Origin: Paenibacillus sp. HWE-109
Lineage (GTDB): Bacteria; Bacillota; Bacilli; Paenibacillales; NBRC-103111
Assembly: GCF_022163125.1 (NCBI RefSeq)
Contig: NZ_CP091881.1
Span: forward strand, 6,014,001-6,078,000
Direction: 5' to 3'
Length of the DNA: 64,000 nucleotides
A program made the position numbers and the translations under genes. Of this stretch, positions 1-7,516 are shown one piece after another. Every line of letters starts with the position of its first letter. Position 1 is the first letter of the stretch. The notes under the pieces were generated by a model. That model was not told the origin of the DNA. It ran no database searches and saw only the letters and a list, made by a program, of their open reading frames with translations.

Positions 1-527
1 CCGATTAGATTCATGCCTTCCCGACCTTTTTCAAACGTCGCACTTAACTTCGAATCATTAATTACGCCCTTGCCTGCGGCTCCTGATTGAACAACGGCGT
101 TCGCTTCTTTGGCCCACTGGTCAAAGTAAGTGTGGAAACCTGCTACGTTCTGCTCGATCGTCGATTTCGTCTCCGTATGCGCGACCGCGAGCAAACCCTT
201 GCCTTTTAGAATATCATAGGCCTGTCCTACTCTTGAATTCGTTTGATCAATGTTATCCTTCAAGTCCTTAAGCTGTTTTGTTTTCTCCTCAGGGCCCAAA
301 GTACCCGAAACCAGAAGTTGATAAGCGGTTAATGCTTGATACATATCACGGTCCGCATTGAGAATGAGCGATGTGCTCTTGTCTGTTGTCTCATAAAGGG
401 ATGAGGCCAATACATCTGTATTGGTTTTGCTTTGCTGCAATAAATAAATGCTGGTGCCCAAGTACAGAATCGAAGGAACTAATACTAATAAAATCAGACG
501 AACACGGATCGAAAATATTTTGGCCAA
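1..527 (-). CDS. Methyl-accepting chemotaxis protein, N-terminal part (runs off window)
   Basis: The minus strand has an open frame from a TTG at 527 to the window edge, 175 codons visible. The start follows a GGGGGAG ribosome site about 8 nt upstream. The protein opens with a short basic stretch and one hydrophobic membrane segment (residues about 7-27, rich in Leu, Ile and Val). A polar, helical extracytoplasmic region follows, of the kind seen in four-helix-bundle sensor domains of chemotaxis receptors (repeated Lys/Gln/Asp-rich helices, a YQALTAYQLLVSG stretch). The second membrane segment, HAMP and signalling domains would lie outside the window. A sensor histidine kinase with the same type of input domain is the main alternative. 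Confidence 0.62.
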   Translation of the reverse strand, partial: MAKIFSIRVRLILLVLVPSILYLGTSIYLLQQSKTNTDVLASSLYETTDKSTSLILNADRDMYQALTAYQLLVSGTLGPEEKTKQLKDLKDNIDQTNSRVGQAYDILKGKGLLAVAHTETKSTIEQNVAGFHTYFDQWAKEANAVVQSGAAGKGVINDSKLSATFEKGREGMNLI

Positions 528-623
528 GGTTAGCTCCCCCTAGAAGTAAGTTTAATCTTACTATAAAAGAAAATAATTTGATTCATATTAGCTAATTGTT
601 AGAAATAGATGTATTTACCTAAC

Positions 624-665
624 AAAAATAAGCCCAACGGCATGAATGCCATTGAGCTTATTTTT
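624..665 (-). terminator. Rho-independent terminator after the tRNA genes
   Basis: Read on the minus strand, AAAAATAAGC and GGCAT pair with ATGCC and GCTTATTTTT around a tiny loop, and the stem ends in a run of T. It lies 15 nt beyond the 3' end of tRNA-Ser and before the chemotaxis receptor start, so it most likely ends the sprT-tRNA transcript. Confidence 0.75.
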
Positions 666-679
666 AGCTAATTATAGGA

Positions 680-768
680 CGGAGAGAGAGGGATTCGAAC
701 CCTCGCACCACTTACGCAGTCTAACCCCTTAGCAGAGGGTCCCCTTATAGCCACTTGGGTATCTCTCC
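680..768 (-). tRNA. tRNA-Ser (GCU anticodon)
   Basis: Minus-strand cloverleaf of 89 nt with a 7-bp acceptor stem (GGAGAGA/TCTCTCC), G discriminator, a D arm, an anticodon stem ACCCT/GGGGT enclosing loop CTGCTAA (anticodon GCT, reads AGC/AGU), the long variable arm typical of class II serine tRNA, and the T arm GAGGG-TTCGAAT-CCCTC. CCA is not encoded. It is directly downstream of tRNA-Asn, the same pair found near sprT in Bacillus subtilis. Confidence 0.95.
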
Positions 769-773
769 AAATC

Positions 774-849
774 TGGCTCCCCGAACAGGACTCGAACCTG
801 TGACAACTCGATTAACAGTCGAGTGCTCTACCAACTGAGCTATCAGGGA
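774..849 (-). tRNA. tRNA-Asn (GUU anticodon)
   Basis: Minus-strand cloverleaf of 76 nt with acceptor TCCCTGA/TCGGGGA, D loop AGTTGGTAGAG, anticodon stem CTCGA/TCGAG with loop CTGTTAA (anticodon GTT), T arm ACAGG-TTCGAGT-CCTGT and an encoded CCA end. It begins 20 nt after the sprT stop codon and is probably cotranscribed with tRNA-Ser. Confidence 0.96.
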
Positions 850-868
850 ATGAACAAGTTTTATTTTA

Positions 869-1342
869 TTATGAAGGCGACCGTAAGTCAAGTGTATACG
901 ATTTCAACTTCCCCTTGCAATGGCCACATGCGTATTTCCGAACATCCATTTTGCGTTTGCGAAAATATTCCGTTTTACAATTAACGCATTCCAGTCTGTA
1001 TTTATAGGCTTGTTTCTGCGGAGCACGCGGCAATGAACGACAAAACCGGGTACCTCCCACTTGCGCTAGCAATGTTTTGAAATCGTGATCCTTGTGCTGA
1101 TAGCCCCGCTTTAGTATATGTAAATGATAATGGCAAAGTTCATGCTTAATGATCTTCTCAATCTCATCTCGGCCAAACGTCTCCCACTGCATCCAACTAA
1201 TTTCAATATCATGGGATTTCGTAAAATAGCGCCCTCCCGTTGACCGTAATCTCCGATTAAAACGCGCCTGATGGACAAAAGGCCTTCCAAATGATTCCAG
1301 AGAGATCATCTCGATCCATTGCTGCAGTTCCTGATCCTCCAT
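869..1342 (-). CDS. sprT: SprT-like zinc metalloprotease family protein
   Basis: A 157-residue protein of the SprT-like family, also found in eukaryotic Spartan; bacterial copies have no well-defined substrate. The N-terminal part carries the zincin motif HELCHYH, with the Glu and both His ligands present. The C-terminal part is a zinc ribbon with CxxC pairs (CVNC and CGHC). The ATG at 1342 is chosen because AAAGGAG lies 9 nt upstream; the longer frame from 1363 would include that ribosome site. It is followed by tRNA-Asn and tRNA-Ser and is near cmpA and tex, the same neighbourhood as ydcK in B. subtilis. A divergent promoter pair lies just upstream. Confidence 0.9.
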   Translation of the reverse strand: MEDQELQQWIEMISLESFGRPFVHQARFNRRLRSTGGRYFTKSHDIEISWMQWETFGRDEIEKIIKHELCHYHLHILKRGYQHKDHDFKTLLAQVGGTRFCRSLPRAPQKQAYKYRLECVNCKTEYFRKRKMDVRKYACGHCKGKLKSYTLDLRSPS

Positions 1343-1371
1343 GTTTGTGCACTCCTTTGACAAGTTCTCAC

Positions 1372-1401
1372 TTGAATTTGTACCGTATGTACCGCTATAC
1401 T
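1372..1401 (+). promoter_or_regulatory. Predicted sigma-A promoter for the 1457 gene
   Basis: TTGAAT (1372-1377), 18-nt spacer, TATACT (1396-1401), about 55 nt upstream of the plus-strand start at 1457. It overlaps the sprT promoter, so the two polymerases probably compete. Confidence 0.5.
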
Positions 1402-1406
1402 GTCAA
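1377..1406 (-). promoter_or_regulatory. Predicted sigma-A promoter for sprT
   Basis: On the minus strand there is a perfect TTGACA (-35, at 1401-1406), an 18-nt spacer and TACAAA (-10, at 1377-1382), about 35 nt upstream of the sprT start. It overlaps a plus-strand promoter for the divergent gene. Confidence 0.55.
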
Positions 1407-1456
1407 GTAGAAAAGAAGAATCGTCAGCTAGCCACAGAAAGGATTGGAACAACCTT

Positions 1457-1810
1457 ATGCCACAAATGCGATACGTCATTCTCAAGCTCGAACAACAGCT
1501 GGAATTCGTTGAAATGCCCTCATCCCATGCCTATCAATTAACTGCACTCAATCAAAGGCTGCACAAAGAATTAGAGAAACTAACCGCTCAAGAAGTCCCT
1601 AAGCTTCCACGCGTTATTGCGGAATGCGATGACTTGGAACTGGTCGGTACAGCGCACACACTTACACAAGGCCTGGATTACATTAATAATTTAGAAAAAT
1701 CCTTCGCTGGCATTCAAGAAAAATCCTACCCGCTTATTTCCTTACTAACAGAGATCCGCGCCCTTCAAGCGCAGCTCGAACAGTGGTATGAAGATGAATT
1801 CGAAGGCTAA
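1457..1810 (+). CDS. Hypothetical protein, 117 residues
   Basis: I do not recognise this protein. It is soluble, acidic toward the C-terminus and predicted mostly helical, with leucine-rich stretches (LNQRLHKELEKL, LISLLTEIRALQAQL) that could pair as coiled coil. There is no signal peptide, membrane segment or cysteine motif. It lies between sprT (divergent) and cmpA (same strand, about 107 nt downstream) and has a credible promoter, which favours a real gene. The ribosome site is weak (AAAGGA about 15 nt upstream). An alternative start is the ATG at 1466. Confidence 0.6.
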   Translation: MPQMRYVILKLEQQLEFVEMPSSHAYQLTALNQRLHKELEKLTAQEVPKLPRVIAECDDLELVGTAHTLTQGLDYINNLEKSFAGIQEKSYPLISLLTEIRALQAQLEQWYEDEFEG

Positions 1811-1917
1811 CCTTTAAAAAAAGCCCAAGTAATAGAGCACCGCATGCAGGAGGACCTGCACCCTATCGAGCAAACCTTCATATGCTATTAGTACATAGCG
1901 AGGAAGGGGATGGGCAC

Positions 1918-2082
1918 ATGCCGCAATGGCTCTGTAATCAATTAATGCGGGCCTTCCAGAATAAAAACCGCAGACAAATCCGATTGCTGAATGATAGCTG
2001 GTACTTTTACCGCACCCGCCGCTCACAAGAGGAGTGGCCTGACACCCAATCGACGGACGGACCGGGCAAACGTAAATTTTGA
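1918..2082 (+). CDS. cmpA: Cortex morphogenetic protein CmpA
   Basis: A 54-residue protein whose first 33 residues match the small sporulation protein CmpA: MPQWLCNQLMRAF, then a charged stretch, then QIRLLNDSWYFYR. In B. subtilis CmpA (about 37 residues) takes part in the quality control linking coat and cortex assembly through SpoIVA and ClpXP. The ATG at 1918 is preferred over the in-frame ATG at 1882 because it matches the family start and follows a GGAAGGGGATGGG purine run. The C-terminal tail of about 20 residues (SQEEWPDTQ onward) exceeds the B. subtilis length. The position between sprT and tex is the conserved one. Confidence 0.88.
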   Translation: MPQWLCNQLMRAFQNKNRRQIRLLNDSWYFYRTRRSQEEWPDTQSTDGPGKRKF

Positions 2083-2086
2083 TAAA

Positions 2087-2124
2087 AGAGCTGGTATCTG
2101 CGATTGCGGGTGCTGGCTTTTTTG
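2087..2124 (+). terminator. Terminator downstream of cmpA
   Basis: A 13-bp, GU-rich stem (AGCTGGTATCTGC with GCGGGTGCTGGCT, loop GATT) followed by seven T residues, starting 6 nt past the cmpA stop codon. Confidence 0.75.
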
Positions 2125-2164
2125 CCATTTGAATTGATAAAAGTAAACATTTGTTAAATAATAG

Positions 2165-2193
2165 TTGCATATTCGAAATGAGCCCTATATACT
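2165..2193 (+). promoter_or_regulatory. Predicted sigma-A promoter upstream of the 2297 gene
   Basis: TTGCAT (2165-2170), 17-nt spacer, TATACT (2188-2193). The transcript would first run through the terminator-like hairpin at 2219-2275 before reaching the coding sequence at 2297. Confidence 0.5.
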
Positions 2194-2218
2194 GTAAATT
2201 ATTGGTATAACTTTTTAG

Positions 2219-2275
2219 AGTGAAGCACACTCGATCCAGCAGGAAATTTCTGCGGTTCGGTGTGCTTTTTCGCAT
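2219..2275 (+). terminator. Terminator-like hairpin in the leader of the 2297 gene
   Basis: GAAGCACAC pairs with GTGTGCTTT, and an inner CAGCAG pairs with a CTGC segment, followed by TTTTTC. It sits between a good promoter and a gene with a strong ribosome site, so it may be an attenuator or the 3' end of a small RNA of about 70-80 nt. No known riboswitch class was recognised. Confidence 0.5.
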
Positions 2276-2296
2276 TCAACACTAGGAGGCGAGAGT

Positions 2297-2719
2297 ATGC
2301 ATCGTAAAACAAGAAACTGGTTAAAGCAAGTAAAAGAATTAGGCTTGATTCATCAAGTGACAAACCAATGGCTAAGCGGGCCCGAGCTGATTGAGCAGCG
2401 ACAACTGTTTATGCAAAAGAAAGCTCATTCCATCCCAAGGAGTTCTGTAATTTCGCTGCATGCATGGAAAAGACACCTGCCATCAGCTAAGCAAGAACCG
2501 GACTTATGGACGTCCAGAAAACAGCTCATCCTTCAACTAGCCGAGCGCCGCAATGGGAAAATCCGCTTACTGGATGTCGCTGCCGAATGCAACGTCAATA
2601 TCCGCATCGCTGGAAAATGGCTCAAACAGCTAGCGATGGAAGGCACACTCTCCTTTGTCGCCGGACATCGGAGTACCATGGTTTATGCGATCAAGGATGT
2701 GCGGCCAGAGAAGGAGTAA
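2297..2719 (+). CDS. Hypothetical protein, 140 residues, possible C-terminal helix-turn-helix
   Basis: Not assigned to a named family. It is basic and lacks membrane segments. The C-terminal half has the shape of a winged helix-turn-helix: a helix (KIRLLDVAAECNV), a turn, a second helix (IRIAGKWLKQLAMEG), then a short beta-like TLSFVAG...MVYAI wing. This suggests nucleic-acid binding but is an inference from pattern only. AGGAGG lies 9 nt before the ATG. The gene is preceded by a promoter plus terminator-like leader and followed directly by the 37-bp tandem repeats. Confidence 0.65.
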   Translation: MHRKTRNWLKQVKELGLIHQVTNQWLSGPELIEQRQLFMQKKAHSIPRSSVISLHAWKRHLPSAKQEPDLWTSRKQLILQLAERRNGKIRLLDVAAECNVNIRIAGKWLKQLAMEGTLSFVAGHRSTMVYAIKDVRPEKE

Positions 2720-2726
2720 GACACAT

Positions 2727-3049
2727 ACTTTTGGGGAGGGTGATGTGGAAATTACGGAAGAGTAACTTAGGAGAGGATGATGTGGCGGTCACGGAAAAGT
2801 AACTTAGGAGAGGATGATGTGGAAGTGACGGAAGAGTAACTTAGGAGAGGATGATGTGGCGGTCACGGAAAAGTAACTTGGGAGAGGATGATGTGGCGGT
2901 CACGGAAAAGTAACTTAGGAGAGGATGATGTGGCGGTCACGGAAGAGTAACTTAGGAGAGGATGATGTGGCGGTCACGGAAGAGTAACTTGGGAGAGGAT
3001 GATGTGGCGGTCACGGAAAAGTAACTTAGGAGAGGATGATGTGGCGGTC
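2727..3049 (+). repeat. Tandem array of a 37-bp unit, eight copies plus a degenerate first copy
   Basis: The unit contains AGTAACTTAGGAGAGG followed by ATGATGTGGCGGTCACGG. Eight copies follow each other without spacers; variation is limited to A/G at two or three positions, one copy with GGAAGTGAC in place of GGCGGTCAC, and a last copy that diverges to GGCGGTCTATG. Each unit carries a ribosome-site-like GGAGAGG before ATGATG, and each such start opens a 19-codon frame ending at the TAA of the next-but-one unit, so the frames overlap in staggered register. The final GGCGGTC can pair with GACCGCC at 3071-3077. It fills the gap between the 2297 gene and the convergent tex. Confidence 0.9.
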
Positions 3050-3116
3050 TATGATCCGCCAAACAGTGCGGACCGCCGATTTGTCACAAATAACGCTTCG
3101 TGGTGGTTCCCAAACA

Positions 3117-3154
3117 AATAAAAAGCAGCTGGCATACTAAGCTGCCAACTGCTC
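3117..3154 (-). terminator. Terminator of tex
   Basis: On the minus strand AGCAG/TTGGCA pairs with TGCCA/CTGCT around GCTTAGTA, followed by TTTTTATTT. It begins 8 nt after the tex stop codon. Confidence 0.8.
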
Positions 3155-3161
3155 CTAGATC

Positions 3162-5426
3162 TTATTGTTGAGGCTTCTTCATGGTCAAGCCGACGCGACC
3201 TTTTTTCTCGTCCACGCTGAGTACCCAGACTTGTACGATATCTCCAACGGAGACAACATCCATTGGATGTTTGACGAAGCCATTTTTAAGCTGGGAGATG
3301 TGCACGAGCCCATCGTTCTTGATACCGATATCGACGAAAGCGCCGAAGTCGATAACGTTCCGGACCGTGCCGGTCAATTCCATACCCGGCACAAGGTCTT
3401 CGAGCTGCAGCACATCGGTGCGGAAGATCGGCGCGGGAACTTCTTCCCGCGGATCCCGCCCAGGCCGCTGCAGGCTGTCTAGGATGTCCCGTAGCGTCGG
3501 GACACCTACGCCCAGCTTAGGAGCCAGTTCCCCTGGCTCCAGCGTCTGCAGCAGCGATAGCAGCTGCTGTGAGCCCAGCTGCGCCAGTTCCAGGCGCAGT
3601 TCCTTGAACAGCCGATCCACCACGTCGTAAGACTCCGGATGGATCGGGGTGTTGTCGAGCGGGTTCCGCCCGCCCGCGATGCGCATGAACCCGACACACT
3701 GCTCGAAGGTTTTCGCGCCAAGGCGCGGAACCTTCGACAGCTCCTGTCGGGAGCTGAACTTGCCGTTCTCCTCGCGATACTTGACGATGTTCTTCGCCAG
3801 TGTCGCGTTCACGCCGGACACATACGAGAGCAGTGACGGGGACGCCGTGTTGAGGTCCACGCCGACATGATTAACGGCCGACTCAACAACGGCCTTCAAG
3901 TTCTCATCCAGACGTTTCTGCGAAACGTCATGCTGGTACTGCCCAACGCCGATTGCTTTCGGCTCGATCTTCACAAGCTCTGCGAGCGGGTCCTGCAGCC
4001 TCCGCGCAATCGAGATCGCGCTGCGCTCGGCGACGTCGAGCTCAGGGAACTCCGTCTGCGCCAGCTTCGACGCGGAGTATACGCTCGCCCCCGCTTCGCT
4101 CACGATCAAGTACTTGAGCTTCTGCTCCTTGATCTCGCCAATCAGCTCCGCAACAAACTGCTCCGTTTCACGGGAAGCCGTTCCATTCCCGATCACGATC
4201 AGACTCACGCCGTGTTTGCTGATCATCTGCTTGAACTTTGCCTTCGCCTCCGCCACCTTATTATTCGGTGGCGTCGGGTAGGTCACGGCGATTTCAAGCA
4301 TTTTACCGGTGTCGTCGATGACGGCCAGCTTACAGCCTGTCCGGTAAGCCGGATCGACACCGAGAACCACGTGCCCTTTGACCGGTGCTTGGAGCAGCAG
4401 ATTACGCAGATTTTCCGCGAAAATCTTAATCGCTTGCTCCTCGCCCGCCTCTGTCATTTCTCCGCGAACTTCGCGTTCGATCGAAGGAGCCAGCAACCTT
4501 TTATAAGCATCTTCAACCACAGCACGAAGCACATCTTGCACGACCGACTGTCCTCTAATAACTTGACGCGACATAAAATCATGAATTTTATCAGCCGCAA
4601 TATCAAGTCCAACTTTCAGAACTTCCTCCCGTTCCCCACGATTAATCGCGAGAATCCGGTGAGGCGGCAAACGTTTGATAGGCTCCTGATACGCATAGTA
4701 CATTTCATAAACAGATTCCTGCTTCGCATCCTTAGCCTCGGTTCGCATAATAGCCTGATCTTGCGTGTATCTGCGCACCCATGCACGAATTTTCGCATCA
4801 TCCGCGATATTCTCCGCCAGAATGTCCATCGCGCCTTGAATAGCATCAGCAGCGCTTCCTACCTGCTTCTCGGCATCTACGTAGCGCTCTGCTTCTTGCT
4901 CAAGCGAGCCTTGACGCGGCTGCTTCCAAATCCACTCCGCTAACGGCTCCAGGCCGCGCTCTTTGGCAACACTGGCTCTCGTCTTGCGCTTCTGACGGAA
5001 CGGTCTGTACAGATCTTCGATTTCCTGCAGCTTTGCAGCGCCTTCAATCGATTTGCGCAGTTCATCTGTCAGCTTGCCCTGCTCATCAATCAAACGGACA
5101 ACTTCAATCTTACGATCTTCTAAGTTGCGCAAGTACTGCAAGCGATCTTCGATATCTCGCAGTTGATTTTCATCCAGCTCGCCCGTCATCTCTTTGCGGT
5201 AACGAGCAATAAAAGGAATCGTATTCCCTTCATCAAGCAGCTCCATAGTCGTCTTCACTTTGCCAGTAGGAAGCTGCAACTCAGCAGAGATTTGTTTCAG
5301 GATTCGTTCCCGAATCTCTGCTTTCTTTTCTTCGGAGAGAACAAGTTTCTCCTTCGCGTCTTCTTCGTACTTGTTCTTAACGTCTTTGCTTTTCATCGTC
5401 TCTTCGGCATTCAAGGTCACTGTCAT
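3162..5426 (-). CDS. tex: Tex family RNA-binding protein (YdcI-like)
   Basis: A 754-residue cytoplasmic nucleic-acid-binding protein of the Tex/Spt6-related family, a transcription accessory factor. Visible order: Tex N-terminal helical domain (about 45-240, with PFIARYRKEMTG), a YqgF/RNase H-like domain (about 350-480, GVDPAYRTGCKLAV), tandem helix-hairpin-helix region (about 525-590, SYVSGVNATLAKNIVKYR) and a C-terminal S1 domain (about 680-750, GTVRNVIDFGAFVDIG). Length is slightly above usual because of a charged N-terminal extension of about 40 residues; M11 (5396) is an alternative start. The 3' half is visibly more GC-rich than its neighbours. It lies directly downstream of ndoA on the same strand. 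Confidence 0.95.
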   Translation of the reverse strand: MTVTLNAEETMKSKDVKNKYEEDAKEKLVLSEEKKAEIRERILKQISAELQLPTGKVKTTMELLDEGNTIPFIARYRKEMTGELDENQLRDIEDRLQYLRNLEDRKIEVVRLIDEQGKLTDELRKSIEGAAKLQEIEDLYRPFRQKRKTRASVAKERGLEPLAEWIWKQPRQGSLEQEAERYVDAEKQVGSAADAIQGAMDILAENIADDAKIRAWVRRYTQDQAIMRTEAKDAKQESVYEMYYAYQEPIKRLPPHRILAINRGEREEVLKVGLDIAADKIHDFMSRQVIRGQSVVQDVLRAVVEDAYKRLLAPSIEREVRGEMTEAGEEQAIKIFAENLRNLLLQAPVKGHVVLGVDPAYRTGCKLAVIDDTGKMLEIAVTYPTPPNNKVAEAKAKFKQMISKHGVSLIVIGNGTASRETEQFVAELIGEIKEQKLKYLIVSEAGASVYSASKLAQTEFPELDVAERSAISIARRLQDPLAELVKIEPKAIGVGQYQHDVSQKRLDENLKAVVESAVNHVGVDLNTASPSLLSYVSGVNATLAKNIVKYREENGKFSSRQELSKVPRLGAKTFEQCVGFMRIAGGRNPLDNTPIHPESYDVVDRLFKELRLELAQLGSQQLLSLLQTLEPGELAPKLGVGVPTLRDILDSLQRPGRDPREEVPAPIFRTDVLQLEDLVPGMELTGTVRNVIDFGAFVDIGIKNDGLVHISQLKNGFVKHPMDVVSVGDIVQVWVLSVDEKKGRVGLTMKKPQQ

Positions 5427-5503
5427 TCCTCACTTCTATCCCTATGTATGTACAAACCAAAAAACGAGGGGAAACTACCGCCCTCGTCCGTTCCAGATCT
5501 TAT

Positions 5504-5854
5504 TCAAAATTCTATCAGTCCCACACTAATTTGCAAAGCGTCGTCAACCTTCCGCATCGTTTCTTCGTCCAAATGCGTAATTTTGTCCGTAAGCCGTTGC
5601 TTATCGATCGTTCTGATTTGTTCAAGCAGAATCACCGAGTCTCGATCGAAACCGTGCGTCTCCGCATCGATTTCCACATGCGTGGGAAGCTTAGCCTTCT
5701 GGATTTGAGCTGTAATCGCTGCAACAATCACGGTGGGGCTAAAGCGGTTGCCGATATCATTTTGGATCACTAGAACAGGACGAACTCCTCCCTGCTCCGA
5801 CCCTACTACCGGCGAAAGATCTGCGAAAAATACATCGCCACGTTTCACAATCAC
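5504..5854 (-). CDS. ndoA: EndoA/MazF-type mRNA interferase toxin
   Basis: A 116-residue protein matching the MazF/PemK fold and the Bacillus EndoA toxin in length and sequence: N-terminal KRGDVFFADLSPVVGSEQGG, then RPVLVIQND, SPTVIVAAIT and a C-terminal helix ending in LIEF. Family members cleave RNA at UACAU-type sites and are neutralised by the upstream antitoxin. The catalytic Arg of the GGxRPVLV region and the Thr of the VAAIT strand are present. Translation starts at GTG 5854, 3 nt after the antitoxin stop, so the two are coupled. Confidence 0.95.
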   Translation of the reverse strand: MIVKRGDVFFADLSPVVGSEQGGVRPVLVIQNDIGNRFSPTVIVAAITAQIQKAKLPTHVEIDAETHGFDRDSVILLEQIRTIDKQRLTDKITHLDEETMRKVDDALQISVGLIEF

Positions 5855-5857
5855 TGC

Positions 5858-6139
5858 TTACACCCCGCTTACTAAGCGATCAAGCGTACCGTCCGCTTCT
5901 TCCTCCGCTTGAAAAGCTTCAGATGCCATGCTGAGATTTATTTTTGCCATCTCCATATACCCACGCTGCATGGATTCGCGTAGACTGCGCTTTTTGCGTT
6001 CAATTAAATACAGCTTCATTGCCTGGCGAATAAATTCGCTGCGATTGGAATTCTCCTTCTCGACAATTCCGTCCACTTCCTGCAACAGATTGTCAGGCAA
6101 ACTAATCATGATCCTTTTCGTATTATGCGCATTGCTCAC
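5858..6139 (-). CDS. ndoAI: EndoAI-type ribbon-helix-helix antitoxin
   Basis: A 93-residue antitoxin, the same length as B. subtilis EndoAI. The N-terminus is a ribbon-helix-helix DNA-binding unit (KRIMISLPDNLLQEVDGIV, then NRSEFIRQAMKLYL), and the C-terminal tail (RGYMEMAKINLSMASEAF) is the conserved toxin-binding part ending in ERLVSG-like RLVSGV. The GTG at 6139 is chosen because it gives the family length and follows a GGGGGTGCGAG purine run; a longer in-frame start at 6172 is not supported by homology. It is the first gene of the pair and probably autoregulates it. Confidence 0.93.
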   Translation of the reverse strand: MSNAHNTKRIMISLPDNLLQEVDGIVEKENSNRSEFIRQAMKLYLIERKKRSLRESMQRGYMEMAKINLSMASEAFQAEEEADGTLDRLVSGV

Positions 6140-6206
6140 ACTCTCGCACCCCCAGAAACGATACAAAGACAATATTACCAGTATGTCATCTTGATAACCA
6201 ATTTAT

Positions 6207-6235
6207 ACAATAGATATATGCACCCAGTATATCAA
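6207..6235 (-). promoter_or_regulatory. Possible promoter for the ndoAI-ndoA pair
   Basis: Minus-strand TTGATA (6230-6235), 17-nt spacer, TATTGT (6207-6212), about 70 nt upstream of the antitoxin start. The -10 match is only moderate. Confidence 0.3.
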
Positions 6236-6343
6236 ATATGTTACATCACTGGATATAAGAATCTTACACCTAGTATTCGTGACCCTATTTCAAAAATCCT
6301 CTAAATGAACGATAAATTTTACATGGTAAATTATGCACGATCC

Positions 6344-7516
6344 TTAATAGCGATGCCTCATTAAAGGATTAATAGCATCTACACGTTCCCCGCCGCGCAC
6401 ATACACGCGAGCAACACGATGCGAAATCATACAAATAACTTCATAATTAATCGTCCCAAGCTGACGAGCCACATCCTCCACGGAAATACGCTCTCCATCC
6501 TGTTCCCCAATGAGTACAACCTCATCAAGCGCTTGCACATCTGGCACATCAGAGACATGAATCATACATTGATCCATACAAATTCTGCCGACAATCGGAA
6601 CCCTTTTTCCGCGAACCAGAACCTCGGCTTTGCCCGACAGCATACGTGAATAACCATCCGCATAGCCAATCGGCAGCGTTCCAATGCGCTCTTCACCTTG
6701 CGTATGATAAATCGTCCCATAACTTACACCCGAACCAGGGGGCAGCGTTTTGAGATGAACAATCCCCGTTTTGAGACTTAGCACAGGTTTTAAAGCAATT
6801 TTCGTTTGGTCCACATCTTCTGACGGATACAAACCATACATCGAAATTCCTAGCCGTACCATGGAATACGTTAATCCTGGCAAATCAATCGCAGCCGCGC
6901 TATTCCCAGCATGAATGTAAGGAAACGCTACACCTTTATCCGTAAAATAACTCACAATCCGCTCAAAACGGCGGTATTGCTCCCATGTATACGTTTTATC
7001 CACCTCATCCGCATTCGCGTAATGGGTGAACAACCCTTCAACTTCCACATTCGTCAGCGTCAAAGCTTCCTCGATAAAAGGTATCGCATCCGCTTCCGTA
7101 TGCAAGCCAAGCCGCCCCATACCCGTGTCCAGTTTAATATGGATTTTCAGCTTCTTCTGATTCTGTTGCGCCTGCAGCTCTTTCAGTACATCATGACTAT
7201 AAACAGCAATCGTTACATCCAGTTCGCGGGCCTTCTCCACTCCTTCTGGCGGCGTATAGCCTAGAACCAGAATCGGCGCTGTAATACCGGCATTCCTAAG
7301 CTCGAGCGCTTCATCAAAAAACGCCACGCCTAAGTAATCCACACCGGCCGCGATAACCTCTTTGGATACTTCAACAGCCCCGTGTCCGTATGCATCCGCT
7401 TTTACGACTGCCATCTGTTTCATACCTGTCGGCAGTACCTTCTGAAAACCTTCAATGTTGCTTCGCAGAGCATCCAAAGAAATTTCAACCCACGTAGGAC
7501 GATAAAAAGCATCCAC
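6344..7516 (-). CDS. alr: Alanine racemase
   Basis: A 390-residue PLP enzyme that interconverts L- and D-alanine for peptidoglycan synthesis. The PLP lysine motif VVKADAYGHG is near residue 40, the catalytic-tyrosine motif GVSYGTIYHT lies in the C-terminal barrel domain, and RICMDQCMIHVSD is the conserved C-terminal signature. The GTG at 7516 follows GAGGTG by 8 nt. It precedes the ndoAI-ndoA pair on the same strand, as in B. subtilis, separated by about 200 nt. Confidence 0.97.
   Translation of the reverse strand: MDAFYRPTWVEISLDALRSNIEGFQKVLPTGMKQMAVVKADAYGHGAVEVSKEVIAAGVDYLGVAFFDEALELRNAGITAPILVLGYTPPEGVEKARELDVTIAVYSHDVLKELQAQQNQKKLKIHIKLDTGMGRLGLHTEADAIPFIEEALTLTNVEVEGLFTHYANADEVDKTYTWEQYRRFERIVSYFTDKGVAFPYIHAGNSAAAIDLPGLTYSMVRLGISMYGLYPSEDVDQTKIALKPVLSLKTGIVHLKTLPPGSGVSYGTIYHTQGEERIGTLPIGYADGYSRMLSGKAEVLVRGKRVPIVGRICMDQCMIHVSDVPDVQALDEVVLIGEQDGERISVEDVARQLGTINYEVICMISHRVARVYVRGGERVDAINPLMRHRY

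Noticed and set aside
680..849. tRNA genes as an integration site of a mobile element
   Set aside because: No integrase, direct repeat of the tRNA 3' end or element boundary is visible in this window.
1814..2275. Minus-strand 153-codon frame over cmpA
   Set aside because: It is antisense to cmpA and spans two terminator hairpins, with no ribosome site.
2727..3049. Direct repeats as a CRISPR array
   Set aside because: Units are contiguous with no unique spacers between them and no cas genes are nearby, so this is a tandem repeat.
3867..4943. Plus-strand 358-codon frame inside tex
   Set aside because: It lies antisense to a well-supported Tex coding region and its Arg/Leu/His-rich translation looks like a shadow frame.
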